In this document: positions 1 through 9,139 of the stretch, piece by piece | Position numbering within the stretch: position 1 is the first letter of the stretch | Layout of the letters: the number at the start of each line of letters is the position of its first letter | DNA from: Pseudorhodoplanes sinuspersici | Lineage (GTDB): Bacteria > Pseudomonadota > Alphaproteobacteria > Rhizobiales > Xanthobacteraceae | Length of the DNA: 64,000 nucleotides | Assembly (NCBI RefSeq): GCF_002119765.1 | Contig: NZ_CP021112.1 | Location: 5,760,501 to 5,824,500 of the forward strand | Reading direction: 5' to 3' | The notes under the pieces: model-generated | What the model saw: the letters and a program-made list of their open reading frames with translations, nothing else | The model's database searches: none | What the model was told of the DNA's origin: nothing | Made by a program: the position numbers and the translations under genes

Positions 1-314
1 CTAACCGCGTCCCGATTTCACTCGGAACGACCTGGCTACCAGCTGACCTCGCTCCCGATGCTGCCAAGATTTACCGAGCCGCGCGCTCGGTCAGCCGCCT
101 GCTCGCGCATATCGGCTTTCGGGATTACAAGCGCCGCGACACACGCGTGTCCGCGGCCATGGCGGATGCGATCCACGCTGCAAAGTTGCAACTCACGCCT
201 GGAAGGCCGCTGATTGTGGTCGACAGTGTCGATATTGCGTCCGATGGTAGGCCGATCCTCACGAGTCATGCACGCTTTGCTGCGGATCGTGTCGAACTTG
301 TCATCGAGAACTGA
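1..314 (+). CDS. phnF: Phosphonate-type GntR regulator, C-terminal part (PhnF-like)
   Basis: The frame is open from base 3 to the TGA at 312-314 and starts before the window, so only about 103 C-terminal residues are seen. They look like the end of a UTRA ligand-binding domain: the block DGRPILTSHARFAADRVEL near the end is the strand pattern typical of PhnF, and the phnC, phnD and phnE genes follow on the same strand. PhnF-type proteins repress or modulate phosphonate uptake and degradation genes; the DNA-binding half lies outside the window. The assignment rests on the UTRA tail plus context, so the exact ligand is inferred. Confidence 0.7.
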   Translation, partial: NRVPISLGTTWLPADLAPDAAKIYRAARSVSRLLAHIGFRDYKRRDTRVSAAMADAIHAAKLQLTPGRPLIVVDSVDIASDGRPILTSHARFAADRVELVIEN

Positions 315-551
315 GCTGCACATCATTTAATCGCCGCGACAGCAAAATTTCAAAAATTAAAACTATTGATGTCAGCAGCCATCTTCAAACGATGGCAAAG
401 CGCTTTTCCGGCCTGTTCACAAGCGCTTCGCCGGCAAAAGATCGAATGACAATTCCGCGACAAGACAATGACGGAAAAGTCGGCAGGGCTATAAATCCAG
501 CAAAATCAACTGCTCAGAAGATAGACATCGCACGGCACCGCCTTCATCGCA

Positions 552-571
552 CTGTCATATACCACTGTTAG
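552..571 (+). promoter_or_regulatory. Possible imperfect Pho box before phnC
   Basis: A CTGTCAT half-site (552-558) is followed by a degenerate second half CTGTTAG (565-571), about 30 bases before the phnC start. PhoB boxes are tandem CTGTCAT-like repeats with an 11-base period; here the period is 13, so the match is imperfect. PhoB control of phnCDE is known in rhizobia, which is why the site is listed. The 286-base gap also holds a short hairpin (GCCATC/GATGGC, 378-396) and nothing else recognisable. Confidence 0.3.
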
Positions 572-600
572 CCCCGTTTCATGGATGCGGGAGCTATGAC

Positions 601-1530
601 ATGAAGGCTGAACCAATTCTGGTCGTGCGACATGTCTCAAAGTCTTTCGGCAACTGCCAGGTTCTGGACGATGTCTCGTTCTCGCTGTCGCGGGGCGAGA
701 TGGTTGGGTTGATCGGCGCATCCGGCTCCGGCAAATCCACACTCATTCGTACCATCGCTGCCCTGACGCCGATTGACCGCGAGAAAGACAAAGGCGCGCC
801 CTGCTCGATTCACCTGTTTGATCAGGCGATTCAGAAGAATGGCTGCGTCACACGCGCAGCCGCCGGCTTGCGCTCGCGTGTCGGCGTGGTGTTTCAACAA
901 TTCAACCTGGTGCCACGACTGTCGCTTTTGATGAATGTCTGCCTTGGTCTCCTCGGACGCATGTCCGTGATCCCGGCGACCTTCGGGTATTTCACGCAGG
1001 ATCAGAAGGTCAGTGCCATGACGGCGCTCAAGCGCGTCGGCATCGCCGAACATGCGTTGAAACGCGGCAGCCAATTATCGGGTGGACAACAGCAGCGTGC
1101 CGCGATTGCGCGTACATTGGTGCAAAACGCGGAAATCATCATCGCCGACGAGCCCATCGCCTCGCTAGATCCAAGCTCGGCCCGCCGCGTCATGGACATT
1201 CTCGCGGACCTGAACAAGCGCGACAACATTACCGTTCTGGTGTCGCTGCATCAGGTCGAATATGCGATGCGCTATTGTCCACGAACAATCGCCCTGAAAG
1301 GCGGCAAGATCATTTACGACGGCCCCTCAAGCGCGCTGACGCCGGAATTCCTGAGCGCACTCTATGGCGCGGAGAGCGAAGAGTTGTTCCTGCCGCCAAT
1401 TGAATCCTACGCAGCGACGATTCAGACCGGCGCAAAATCGATGCCCGACGCTGCTGTTGCAAATGGGCATCTTGCTGCGCTCGACCAGCAGCGCGCAGCC
1501 ATAAACGGCGCGCGACATTTGAACAGTTAG
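601..1530 (+). CDS. phnC: Phosphonate ABC transporter ATP-binding protein PhnC
   Basis: Cytoplasmic ATPase that powers phosphonate or phosphate-ester import with PhnD and PhnE. All nucleotide-binding elements are present: Walker A GASGSGKST (residues 39-47), Q-loop near Q99, signature LSGGQQQR (159-166), Walker B IIIADEP (179-185) and the switch His in VSLHQ (about 217). At 309 residues it is roughly 50 longer than many PhnC proteins, because of a low-complexity C-terminal tail. It is the first gene of phnC-phnD-phnE; phnD begins 64 bases downstream. The substrate could also be phosphate or phosphite, which these systems can carry. Confidence 0.9.
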   Translation: MKAEPILVVRHVSKSFGNCQVLDDVSFSLSRGEMVGLIGASGSGKSTLIRTIAALTPIDREKDKGAPCSIHLFDQAIQKNGCVTRAAAGLRSRVGVVFQQFNLVPRLSLLMNVCLGLLGRMSVIPATFGYFTQDQKVSAMTALKRVGIAEHALKRGSQLSGGQQQRAAIARTLVQNAEIIIADEPIASLDPSSARRVMDILADLNKRDNITVLVSLHQVEYAMRYCPRTIALKGGKIIYDGPSSALTPEFLSALYGAESEELFLPPIESYAATIQTGAKSMPDAAVANGHLAALDQQRAAINGARHLNS

Positions 1531-1594
1531 ACGGCATGCCCCTCACAGGGCTGCACGTATTCTTTTGATCCTAGATACATAAGGGAGAATTGCG

Positions 1595-2719
1595 ATGTCT
1601 GGATTCACAGCCAAATTGTCGGCGCGGTCGGCTTTGGCCGCTGCCGCCTTGGCAATGACCGTCGCCACAGGCGCGGCGCAGGAACTCAAGGAGCTAAACT
1701 TCGGCATCATCTCCACCGAGACGTCTGCCAATCTCAAAAAGGGCTGGGAGCCGTTCTTACGGGCGATGGAGAAAGGCACAGGGCTAAAGGTGAATGGCTT
1801 CTATGCTTCCGACTATGCCGGCGTGATCGAGGCAATGCGCTTTGGAAAAGTGCATATCGCTTGGTACGGCAATAAGTCCGCAATGGAAGCCGTCGACCGC
1901 TCAAGCGGCGAGGTTTTCATCCAATCCGTCGATTCGGACGGCAATCCCGGTTATTGGTCGCATCTGATCGTTCACAAAGATTCACCAATTCAGACGCTCG
2001 ATGATGCGCTGAAATGCGACAAGACTCTCGATTTCGGCAACGGCGATCCCAATTCGACCTCGGGTTTCCTCGTGCCGACCACTTACGTTTTTGCGTCCAA
2101 GGGCATCGAGCCGAAACAATGCTTCAAGTCGGTTCGAAACGCGGCGCATGAAGCCAACGCAATGGCCGTCGCGAACAAGCAGGTTTCCGTTGCAACCAAC
2201 AACAGTGAAAATCTGCGGCGCCTCGAAGTCACCGCTCCGGCCGCCCGCAAGAACATCAGGGTGATCTGGACATCGCCGCTGATCGCCAGCGATCCGTTGG
2301 TCTGGCGCAAGGACCTGTCCCCCGACGTGAAAGCCAAAGTTTATACATGGCTTGCCTCCTATGGGCGCGTCGGCACTCCGGAAGAGATTGCAGAAGCAAA
2401 GAAAGTTCTGGCGGAATTGCAGTGGGCGCCTTTTAACCCGTCTTCGAACCGTCAGCTGTTACCTATTCGGCAACTCGAAGCCAGCAAATCGCTGTTGCGG
2501 GTGATGTCCGACGACAAGCTCTCCGAGCAGGAGAAAAAGACCAAGAGCGCTGAATTGAAAGCTGAAATCGCGAAACTGGAGCAGGCACAGAAGCAGGCCG
2601 AATCCGATTCATTTACCAAACGAGTGTCGGCGTTCATTGAAGCCGATAAAGCAAGAGATCAGGCGCAAATCAAAAAGATGATCTCCGATTTCGCCGCCAC
2701 CTTTGCAAGCACCAACTAA
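1595..2719 (+). CDS. phnD: Phosphonate ABC transporter periplasmic binding protein PhnD
   Basis: Periplasmic ligand-binding protein delivering phosphonates to PhnCE. An N-terminal signal peptide of about 28 residues ends near ATGAAQ. The PhnD core is recognisable from LNFGIISTE, the HIAWYGNKSAMEAV segment and the DFGNGDPNSTSGFLVP block that shapes the phosphonate-binding site. A strong ribosome site (AGGGAG) precedes the ATG. The C-terminal 70 or so residues are Lys/Glu/Gln-rich and look like a long helical extension (EQEKKTKSAELKAEIAKL), making the protein longer (374 aa) than the roughly 340 aa usual for the family. Confidence 0.9.
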   Translation: MSGFTAKLSARSALAAAALAMTVATGAAQELKELNFGIISTETSANLKKGWEPFLRAMEKGTGLKVNGFYASDYAGVIEAMRFGKVHIAWYGNKSAMEAVDRSSGEVFIQSVDSDGNPGYWSHLIVHKDSPIQTLDDALKCDKTLDFGNGDPNSTSGFLVPTTYVFASKGIEPKQCFKSVRNAAHEANAMAVANKQVSVATNNSENLRRLEVTAPAARKNIRVIWTSPLIASDPLVWRKDLSPDVKAKVYTWLASYGRVGTPEEIAEAKKVLAELQWAPFNPSSNRQLLPIRQLEASKSLLRVMSDDKLSEQEKKTKSAELKAEIAKLEQAQKQAESDSFTKRVSAFIEADKARDQAQIKKMISDFAATFASTN

Positions 2720-2782
2720 CATCAGAGTTGGAGGCGCCGGGGGGTCCCCGGCGCCCCCTCTTCCCGCGAACAAAGCTCCGAC

Positions 2783-3592
2783 ATGACGGACGCCTCCCTT
2801 CCAAAGCCCGAGCCCCTTGTTCCGCAGCAGCCGCTGTCACGGCGCATGCAGAGCTGGATTCTATTCGTCACGTTGGTCGCGATACTGGCCTGGAGCTGGT
2901 CGCCAGCGGAGATGTACCGTTTCACCGCCATCTTCACCGACTGGCGCAACATGGCCGAGTTCGGTCAGGCCTTCCTGAAGCCCAACTTTCTTGACTGGCG
3001 CGCTTATGTCAGCGACATGGTCGTGACCGTGCAGATCGCGATCTGGGGTACGGCCCTCGCCGCCGTGGTCGGTGCTCCCTTTGCGATCCTTGCCTCTTCC
3101 AACATATCACCGACCTGGATCGTGCAACCGATCCGCCGGCTGATGGATGCATGCCGCGCCATTAATGAAATCGTCTTCGCGTTGCTGTTCGTCGTCGCCG
3201 TCGGCCTCGGACCTTTCGCCGGAGTCATGGCGCTGTTCATTCATAATATTGGAGTTTTCTCAAAGCTCTATTCAGAGGCGGTCGAAGCCATCGATCCCCG
3301 TCCCGTCGAGGGCATCAGAGCCACGGGCGCGCATCGCCTGCCGGAAATCATCTTTGGCGTGATTCCGCAGGTGATCCCGCTCTGGAGTTCCTATGCGCTT
3401 TATCGTCTCGAAACCAACGTACGCTCCGCCACGACACTCGGCATTGTCGGTGCCGGCGGGATCGGACAGACACTGTATGAGAGCATTCGCTCTTTCCATT
3501 ATGGCGAGACAGCCGCACAGATGATCATCGTCGTGGTGACCGTCATCATCATCGACATGATCAGCGCACAATTGCGTAAGAGACTGATCTAA
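2783..3592 (+). CDS. phnE: Phosphonate ABC transporter permease PhnE
   Basis: Inner-membrane permease of the PhnCDE importer. The protein has an N-terminal membrane segment (about residues 25-45) followed by a typical binding-protein-dependent permease domain with at least five more hydrophobic segments. The coupling loop that contacts PhnC is visible as EAIDPRPVEGIRATGA. Only one permease gene is present, as expected for a homodimer. No carbon-phosphorus lyase genes follow; the next gene is 560 bases away, so the operon ends here. Degradation genes, if any, lie outside the window. Confidence 0.9.
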   Translation: MTDASLPKPEPLVPQQPLSRRMQSWILFVTLVAILAWSWSPAEMYRFTAIFTDWRNMAEFGQAFLKPNFLDWRAYVSDMVVTVQIAIWGTALAAVVGAPFAILASSNISPTWIVQPIRRLMDACRAINEIVFALLFVVAVGLGPFAGVMALFIHNIGVFSKLYSEAVEAIDPRPVEGIRATGAHRLPEIIFGVIPQVIPLWSSYALYRLETNVRSATTLGIVGAGGIGQTLYESIRSFHYGETAAQMIIVVVTVIIIDMISAQLRKRLI

Positions 3593-4013
3593 CGGTTCAT
3601 TACTGGAAGAGAATCGGGCTGCCCGTGAGAACTTCCGGGCGGCGCGGTGCACAATGTTCGCAGCGCGTCCGCCGGTTAGCACCTGCAAATTTGTGATTTC
3701 CGGGCGGGCTGCTGAAGCGCCGGCTTAAAAATTCCGACCTGCGGCATTTCCGCTCTTGGGAAGCGACTCTACTCGTCTCATCCCTTTGAACCCACATCAA
3801 TATTGGCAACAACGAAACTCACAAAGCCTCACCGTCACCTCCCACCGTTGCCTGAGCACTGCCCACGCGATGACGGAAAATCGTGGCGAACCAGATTGAT
3901 AGTCACCCTTGGCGAATCTTTGGCGCCATCCAACACGCCATCCTTTGACGTGTTAGCGGATGAATAATGCTCTTCACACAATGGGCTCGCACTTTTTAAA
4001 CGTGAGGATATTC
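3593..4013. other. Intergenic region after phnE
   Basis: About 420 bases without a credible gene. It holds the phnE end, several short GC-rich inverted stretches, and then an AT-rich promoter-like stretch leading into the direct repeats at 4014-4060. No classical terminator with a T-run was found. Confidence 0.5.
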
Positions 4014-4060
4014 TCAACTTATGCGTGAGAAAATATCAAAATAATCAACTTATGCGTGAG
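4014..4060 (+). repeat. Two perfect 16-bp direct repeats upstream of a GntR gene
   Basis: The 16-mer TCAACTTATGCGTGAG occurs at 4014-4029 and again at 4045-4060, so the copies are 31 bases apart (three helical turns). A shorter related piece, ACGTGAG, lies just before at 4000-4006. The repeats end about 90 bases before the start of the GntR/UTRA gene. Helically phased repeats in front of a regulator gene suggest operator sites, probably for autoregulation; this is inference. Confidence 0.6.
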
Positions 4061-4150
4061 GGGATTATCAGCACAGGAAATTCAGACGCAAAATAGTGCC
4101 TGGATTATGGCCGGTTCGCGGAATTGCATGTCAATAAGAGGAGAGGGCCG

Positions 4151-4936
4151 ATGCGCAACGCACAAGAAGCCTACGTTTTTGATAATAAAATTCCTGTCCC
4201 CCTGGACAATGGATCTCCTACCCACCGATTTTCCACCTGCCCGTTATATCTTCAGGTCCGTAACGCCATCGCGCAGCGCATCATAGCGGGCGAATGGAAG
4301 CCGCGCACCGCCATTCCCAGCGAAAGCGAATTAGCGCGCGAGTTCAACGTCAGCGTAGGCACCATGCGGAAAGCCTTGGACGTGGCAGAAGCTGAGCGGC
4401 TGCTCACACGGCGCCAAGGCCGGGGTACTTTCGTTAATGATCACGCCTCCAGCGAACATGCCGCACGCTATGGGAACATCAGAAACCGAGAAGGCAGTCA
4501 TATCAATGATGATGTCACAATTTTAAGTGTTTTCGAAACGACCGTTAACGAACGGGAAGGTATGCGGCTTCGCCTGCGAGCACGCGAGTGTGTCCACCGC
4601 ATTCGTCGCGTCCGCTCGATACTGAGCAAGCCCTATATGCTGGAGGATGTAGTAATGCCTACGAAATTATTCCCTAGCTTTGCAACCCGCGAACATGCGT
4701 CTCTGCATATCGCGACATTGGCGCAGCAAGTCGGCATCCTGCTCGGCCGGCACGACGAGCGCATCGGTGTTAGCAGCGCTGCGCCCGATGTGGCCACGGC
4801 GCTCCATATTGATGCCGGAGCCCCTCTTATGCGGCTCGATCGTGTGATCTACACACTGCAAGATATTCCGGTGGAATGGCGTTTGGGACAATGCCTGATG
4901 GAGGATGGCCGATATTATCTCGCTCAATTCAAATAA
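4151..4936 (+). CDS. GntR family transcriptional regulator with UTRA domain
   Basis: Ligand-responsive DNA-binding protein of the HutC/FadR-like group. The winged helix covers about residues 25-95 (SESELAREFNVSVGTMRKAL, then the wing LLTRRQGRGTFVN), and the UTRA effector domain the rest, with the conserved stretch GAPLMRLDRVIY near the end. The ATG at 4151 is chosen because AAGAGGAGAGG sits 5-10 bases upstream; an ATG at 4124 has no such site. A paralogue lies at 18105-18878, with very similar ends (EWRLGQCLMEDG against EWRLGQCLMEGR). No transport or catabolic gene adjoins it, so ligand and targets are unknown. Confidence 0.85.
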   Translation: MRNAQEAYVFDNKIPVPLDNGSPTHRFSTCPLYLQVRNAIAQRIIAGEWKPRTAIPSESELAREFNVSVGTMRKALDVAEAERLLTRRQGRGTFVNDHASSEHAARYGNIRNREGSHINDDVTILSVFETTVNEREGMRLRLRARECVHRIRRVRSILSKPYMLEDVVMPTKLFPSFATREHASLHIATLAQQVGILLGRHDERIGVSSAAPDVATALHIDAGAPLMRLDRVIYTLQDIPVEWRLGQCLMEDGRYYLAQFK

Positions 4937-5102
4937 CCATCTCATGCTCTCAAGACCGAGTACCGCTTTCTATTTCGGGCAGTGTTTTCTTCTCAATAAG
5001 ATATACGCACCCTGAAAAGTGCGTCTGATTACTGGTTGGTAGCTTGACTGCGCCGAGTGCCTTTTTCCGGCAGAAGGCGTCTGCGCCAGAGGTCGGAGGC
5101 AC

Positions 5103-6659
5103 ATGAACAGATCGAGCGTCATCGTTGCAGCGGTGGGTCTGGCATTGCTCGGCGCAATCATTCCGATCGCGGCGATGCTGTATTTCTCGCGCGTGCTGGC
5201 AATCGAGAACGAGCATCAACAGTTGGCGCTGATCGCCCAACGCATTATTTCGCGCGCCGACATATCGTTTGCGGACGCCACCCTTGCCTTGCGCCAAATC
5301 AACGCCTTCACCGAAATACCTTGTTCGCCCGCCCATATTGCTCGCATGCGCGAGATCACGGCCAGCACGCGGGCAGTCGAAGAAATCGGTTATTTTGAAA
5401 ACGGATTGATGAAATGCACCTCCTGGGGAGTCACGGAAGGAGAGGTTCGAGAAGAAGCCCCGAATTTTACCATCGCCGATGGCATCGGCGTCACGGTCGA
5501 TGTTCACCCACTGGTCGCTGAGCGAACTCCAATGATGGCGTTGCATCTTGGTGCGTATAATGTACTCATCGATCCTGTGCGCTTTGTCGACGTCATCGTC
5601 GATCCGGATATTAAGCTCGCAATCGCCACCGATAAGGGCATGCTCTTGGCCCGCCTGAACAACCCCGATCCAACTCTCATTACCAGGATCATCGCTGGAC
5701 ATCGCACCAAGGGTATAGAAGACGGCTATCTCTTTGCCGTCTCACGCGCCCGCAATTGGGCCGCCGTTGCCGTGGAAGATCAGCGCCAGGCTCTTGACGG
5801 CCTGCGGCAACAGCAGGCGCTCCTCGTGCCTTTCGGCATTTGCATGGCGCTTCTGAACATCGGCGGGATCGTTTGGTTTTCCCGCCGCCGTCTCTCGCCG
5901 CTTGGCGAACTTCAGATCGCTGTACGCAGGCGCGAGTTTATCGTCCACTATCAACCGATCGTCGAAATCCGCACCGGCCGCTGTGTTGGCGCCGAAGCGT
6001 TGGTGCGCTGGCGACCGCCGGACGGATCGCTGCTCAGCCCCGATCTTTTCATTCCGCTTGCAGAAAGTAGCGGCCTTATCAAGCCGATTACCGACCAGGT
6101 CATCACTCTCGTGGTGGCGGACCTGGGACAGCTTCTCGCCACCGACCGCTCGATGCATATCGCAATCAACCTCTGCGCCGAGGACGTTGCCACCGGGCGC
6201 GTGCTTCCCGTCATCGAAAAAGCACTTCGGAACACCGGAATACAACCTGACCAAATCTGGCTGGAGATGACCGAGCGCGGCTTTATCGATATCGATGCGG
6301 CTTGCACCACGCTCACACGCGCCCGCGAACTGGGCTATTCGGCGGCGATAGACGATTTCGGTACCGGCTATTCGAGATTGTCCTACCTCGAGAGCTTGCC
6401 GCTCGATGCCCTCAAGATCGACAAATCATTCATCGATACGATTGATACCGACTCGGCGACCAGTTCAGTCACCTCGCACATCATTGATATGGCCAAGACG
6501 TTGAAGCTCGTTATTGTAGCCGAAGGCATCGAGTCGCAATACCAGGCCGATTATCTCACCAAGCGTGGCGTCGAATACGGCCAAGGCTGGCTGTTTGCCC
6601 GGCCGATTCCTGCCGAGGAATTCGTCGACTATTATCAAAAGACGAAGACGGCCGCTTGA
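5103..6659 (+). CDS. CSS-motif EAL-domain c-di-GMP phosphodiesterase
   Basis: Membrane protein predicted to hydrolyse cyclic di-GMP to pGpG. A first membrane segment (about residues 5-28) is followed by a periplasmic CSS sensor region with two conserved cysteines, C74 in IPCSP and C105 in LMKCTSW, and a second membrane segment (about 235-258). The EAL domain has EALVRW (298-303), EMTERGF, DDFGTGYSRLSYLESL (from 417), LKIDKSF, EGIES and GYGQGW-like GVEYGQGWLFARP, so all metal and catalytic positions look intact. There is no GGDEF domain. The layout matches PdeC/YjcC-type enzymes, where the cysteines sense periplasmic redox state. Confidence 0.9.
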   Translation: MNRSSVIVAAVGLALLGAIIPIAAMLYFSRVLAIENEHQQLALIAQRIISRADISFADATLALRQINAFTEIPCSPAHIARMREITASTRAVEEIGYFENGLMKCTSWGVTEGEVREEAPNFTIADGIGVTVDVHPLVAERTPMMALHLGAYNVLIDPVRFVDVIVDPDIKLAIATDKGMLLARLNNPDPTLITRIIAGHRTKGIEDGYLFAVSRARNWAAVAVEDQRQALDGLRQQQALLVPFGICMALLNIGGIVWFSRRRLSPLGELQIAVRRREFIVHYQPIVEIRTGRCVGAEALVRWRPPDGSLLSPDLFIPLAESSGLIKPITDQVITLVVADLGQLLATDRSMHIAINLCAEDVATGRVLPVIEKALRNTGIQPDQIWLEMTERGFIDIDAACTTLTRARELGYSAAIDDFGTGYSRLSYLESLPLDALKIDKSFIDTIDTDSATSSVTSHIIDMAKTLKLVIVAEGIESQYQADYLTKRGVEYGQGWLFARPIPAEEFVDYYQKTKTAA

Positions 6660-6699
6660 AACCGGAAACGCCTGAAGCCGGCAAGAAAGTTCAATGAGG

Positions 6700-6718
6700 A
6701 TGCCCGCGGCTGCGGGCA
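6700..6718. terminator. Hairpin between convergent genes
   Basis: TGCCCGC (6701-6707), a 4-base loop and GCGGGCA (6712-6718) form a 7-bp stem between the convergent EAL and DUF2853 genes. No T-run follows on either strand, so it is only a possible terminator. Confidence 0.4.
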
Positions 6719-6735
6719 TGCTCAGGGTATTCCGC

Positions 6736-7062
6736 TCAGGAAAACAGTGAAAGCTTGCCATATTTCTCCGCGAGCATGTAGTAGAATGCAACGCGCGATT
6801 TATCCCGGTCACCATGCATCTTTTTGCAGATTTCGACGATCGATTTTTCGAGCTCGGCATCAGCGTCCGTCAATCCAAGCTTCTTTTTGAGGAAGCTGTC
6901 GCGAACGCGGTCGCGTTCGGTCTTATCCTCACAGGCTACAAATGACGCATCTCGACTTTGCAGCGCGATGCCAAGATGCTTCACAATACCAGCGATCGCC
7001 GCCTCGTTGGCAGACGGGATATATTTCTTCACGTCGTGAGACCAATCGTGAACTACAGCCAT
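6736..7062 (-). CDS. DUF2853 family protein
   Basis: A 108-residue soluble helical protein matching DUF2853, a family of small proteins of unknown function common in alphaproteobacteria. Recognisable parts are the start DWSHDVKKYIPSANEAA, the central FLKKKLGLTDADAELEKSI and the end FYYMLAEKYGKLSLF. A GAGGAG ribosome site lies about 10 bases before the ATG. It stands alone, convergent with the EAL gene. Confidence 0.85.
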   Translation of the reverse strand: MAVVHDWSHDVKKYIPSANEAAIAGIVKHLGIALQSRDASFVACEDKTERDRVRDSFLKKKLGLTDADAELEKSIVEICKKMHGDRDKSRVAFYYMLAEKYGKLSLFS

Positions 7063-7546
7063 GCCTCTACTCCTCTCGTGTCGGAAAGCCTCGCATGGTA
7101 AGCGATCGCCTTGAACAAGATCGTGATCGCAGGACCTGATGTTTGAACTAAATTGATCGCAGCTCGGCGTGCAATCGATTCAATCTTTCAAAGTTTTTCA
7201 AAAGAATATTGTCTCTCGCTGGAAGAACGCCCTGCTTTCAAAAGCAGCGATCGTGATCTCCGACGCGCAGAGATCAGAACCCCTCGTGGGCCCGGCGGGT
7301 TTAGAGCAATTTTTGGCGAGAGTTTCCTAACTTCTCTAAACCTTCCGCAACACACCCGCGTTCAATATGCGCGTCAGTGCTGCTTTACCAAAAACCCATC
7401 GTCGAAAGAGACACGTCAACGGCGCCAATAGCAACGGCACTCTCACATGATTCCAAATGAATGCCCGCTATTACGGCAATATGGACCGATCAAACGGATA
7501 AGCAGAAACCACCACACATCATTCCAGCTCAAGAAGGAGATTAGAT
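7063..7546. other. Intergenic region before the yidB-like gene
   Basis: About 480 bases without a supported gene; the short open frame on the plus strand here has no codon or motif support. The region holds the promoters of the two divergent flanking genes, none of which can be placed with confidence. Confidence 0.4.
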
Positions 7547-8005
7547 ATGGGACTGTTAGACGAAGTAACCGGGGCGATGGATAGCTCGGCGCCCGGCGGC
7601 AATCTCACCAAGCCACTAATGATTGCTCTCGGTGCTCTTCTTGTCGGCAAGATGATGAGTGGTGGTGGCGCACAGGCGTCAACGCCGGCAGCCAGTGCGC
7701 CGGATGGCGGGCTTCTTGGCGGCGTAGGTGGCCTGCTCGACAAACTCAAGAATGCTGGCCATGGTGATAAGGTGAACTCCTGGGTAGGCAATACGGCCGG
7801 CGATCAAAAGCCGATTGCACCGGGGGAGCTCGGCGCGGCTCTCGGTCCGCAGACCGTTAGCAATGCGGCACAACAGGCCAACATGAGCGAACAGCAGCTG
7901 CTATCGATGCTGGCACAGAATCTTCCGCAGATCATCGGCAAGCTGACGGCCAACGGTACCATTCCAAGTCTTCAACAGGTTGCTGCTGCCCTCACTCAGA
8001 AGTGA
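7547..8005 (+). CDS. yidB: YidB family protein (DUF937)
   Basis: A 152-residue small protein of the YidB family, function unknown. The start MGLLDEVTGAM, the glycine-rich stretch before residue 65 (GGGLLGGVGGLLDKL-like), HGDKVNSWVGNTAGDQKPI and the NLPQIIGKLTANGTIPS end are family signatures. A clear AAGGAG site precedes the ATG by 9 bases. It sits 83 bases before a GlsB/YeaQ-like gene on the same strand; both families are often stress-induced, so co-expression is plausible. Confidence 0.85.
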   Translation: MGLLDEVTGAMDSSAPGGNLTKPLMIALGALLVGKMMSGGGAQASTPAASAPDGGLLGGVGGLLDKLKNAGHGDKVNSWVGNTAGDQKPIAPGELGAALGPQTVSNAAQQANMSEQQLLSMLAQNLPQIIGKLTANGTIPSLQQVAAALTQK

Positions 8006-8088
8006 GATAGCGGCGCGCCACGTCATTTGATTGAACATGTAACGCTCCGCGACTCTTTGAGTCCGGAGCCGCTGGAAGGACATGCGTC

Positions 8089-8346
8089 ATGTCGATTTTC
8101 GGATGGATTCTGCTTGGCCTGGTGGCTGGCTTTCTCGCTAGCAAAATTGTCGACAAGAGCGGGCAAGGTATGCTGTTCGATATTTTTCTTGGCATCATTG
8201 GCGCTCTCGCCGGCGGCTTTCTGTTCAGTCTGTTTGGTGCAACCGGCGTTACCGGATTCAATATCTACAGCCTGATCGTTGCTGTGATTGGCTCCGTCGT
8301 GGTGCTTTGGCTCTATCATATGCTGATGGGGCGGCGAGCAATCTGA
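8089..8346 (+). CDS. GlsB/YeaQ/YmgE family membrane protein
   Basis: An 85-residue inner-membrane protein with three hydrophobic segments and the family's glycine-rich pattern: GWILLGLVAGFLASKI, the loop with MLFDIFLGIIGALAGG, and a last segment IVAVIGSVVVLW. These proteins are linked to general stress responses, but their molecular role is unsettled. GGAAGGA lies before the ATG. The stop codon overlaps the first bases of a lipase remnant, which marks a recombination or deletion joint. Confidence 0.88.
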   Translation: MSIFGWILLGLVAGFLASKIVDKSGQGMLFDIFLGIIGALAGGFLFSLFGATGVTGFNIYSLIVAVIGSVVVLWLYHMLMGRRAI

Positions 8347-9106
8347 TAGACTATGCTGGCCTCGGCACCCTCGGCCCACATCCTTATCTAGTGGGTTTAA
8401 GTGCGGGCCGTACCGTCATCGATTCGGTTCGCGCCGCGCGTACGCTGACCAAAGCGAGCGAGACGTTCACGGTCTGGGGGCACTCACAAGGGGCCATGCG
8501 GCGTTGTGGAGCGGTGACCTGACGGCCAGCTACGCGCCGGAGTTAAAGCTCGTCGGAGTTGCCGCGGCGGCTCCAGCCATTGAGCTCGCCTCGCTATTCA
8601 AGGACGATCGCTCCACCTCTGCAGGTCAGGTCTTTACCGCGCTTGCCCTATTGTCCTGGTCGAGGGTCTATGGTGCAGAGCTCGATGCAATCATCGACGC
8701 CGATAAGCTTCGATATGTGAACTGGATCGGCGACGAATGCCTCACCAGCCGGTTCGATCTTTTCATCGACAGCATGGCCATCCGCTTCATCAAGAAGCAA
8801 TTCCTGAAATCCAATCCAGTAAAAACCGAGCCTTGGAGCGAATTCATTGTCCGTAATACACCGGTCCGCCGGCCACCGAATGCGCCGATCTTGTTGGCGC
8901 AGGGGCGTGACGACCGCCTGATCATTCCAGCCCTCACCCAGGACTTTGCAAAAGCCCTCTGCCAGAACGGCGGCGTCGTCCAAGTCCTCGAAATGAAGGC
9001 CGACCATCTCTCAATTGCTCAGCTCAGCGCCAATTCCGTGATCGACTGGATTGTCGGCCGTTTCGCCGACAAACCGGCGCCGACAACATGCGCATCAAAA
9101 AAATAA
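8346..9106 (+). pseudogene. Secretory lipase (LIP family) remnant, 5' truncated and frameshifted
   Basis: Two frames together read as the C-terminal two thirds of a LIP-family lipase. The first frame gives DYAGLGTLGPHPYLVG and the nucleophile elbow VWGHSQG; one base is missing right after it (between 8487 and 8495), and the sequence continues in another frame as GHAALWSGDLTASYAPEL, ending KADHLSIAQLSANSVIDW with the catalytic His region. The N-terminal half, including any signal peptide, is absent: homology starts at the stop codon of the GlsB-like gene. The gene is therefore dead twice over. Confidence 0.75.
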
Positions 9107-9139
9107 TGTCGAGATTGGCGATTGGGATAGGCAGTCATC

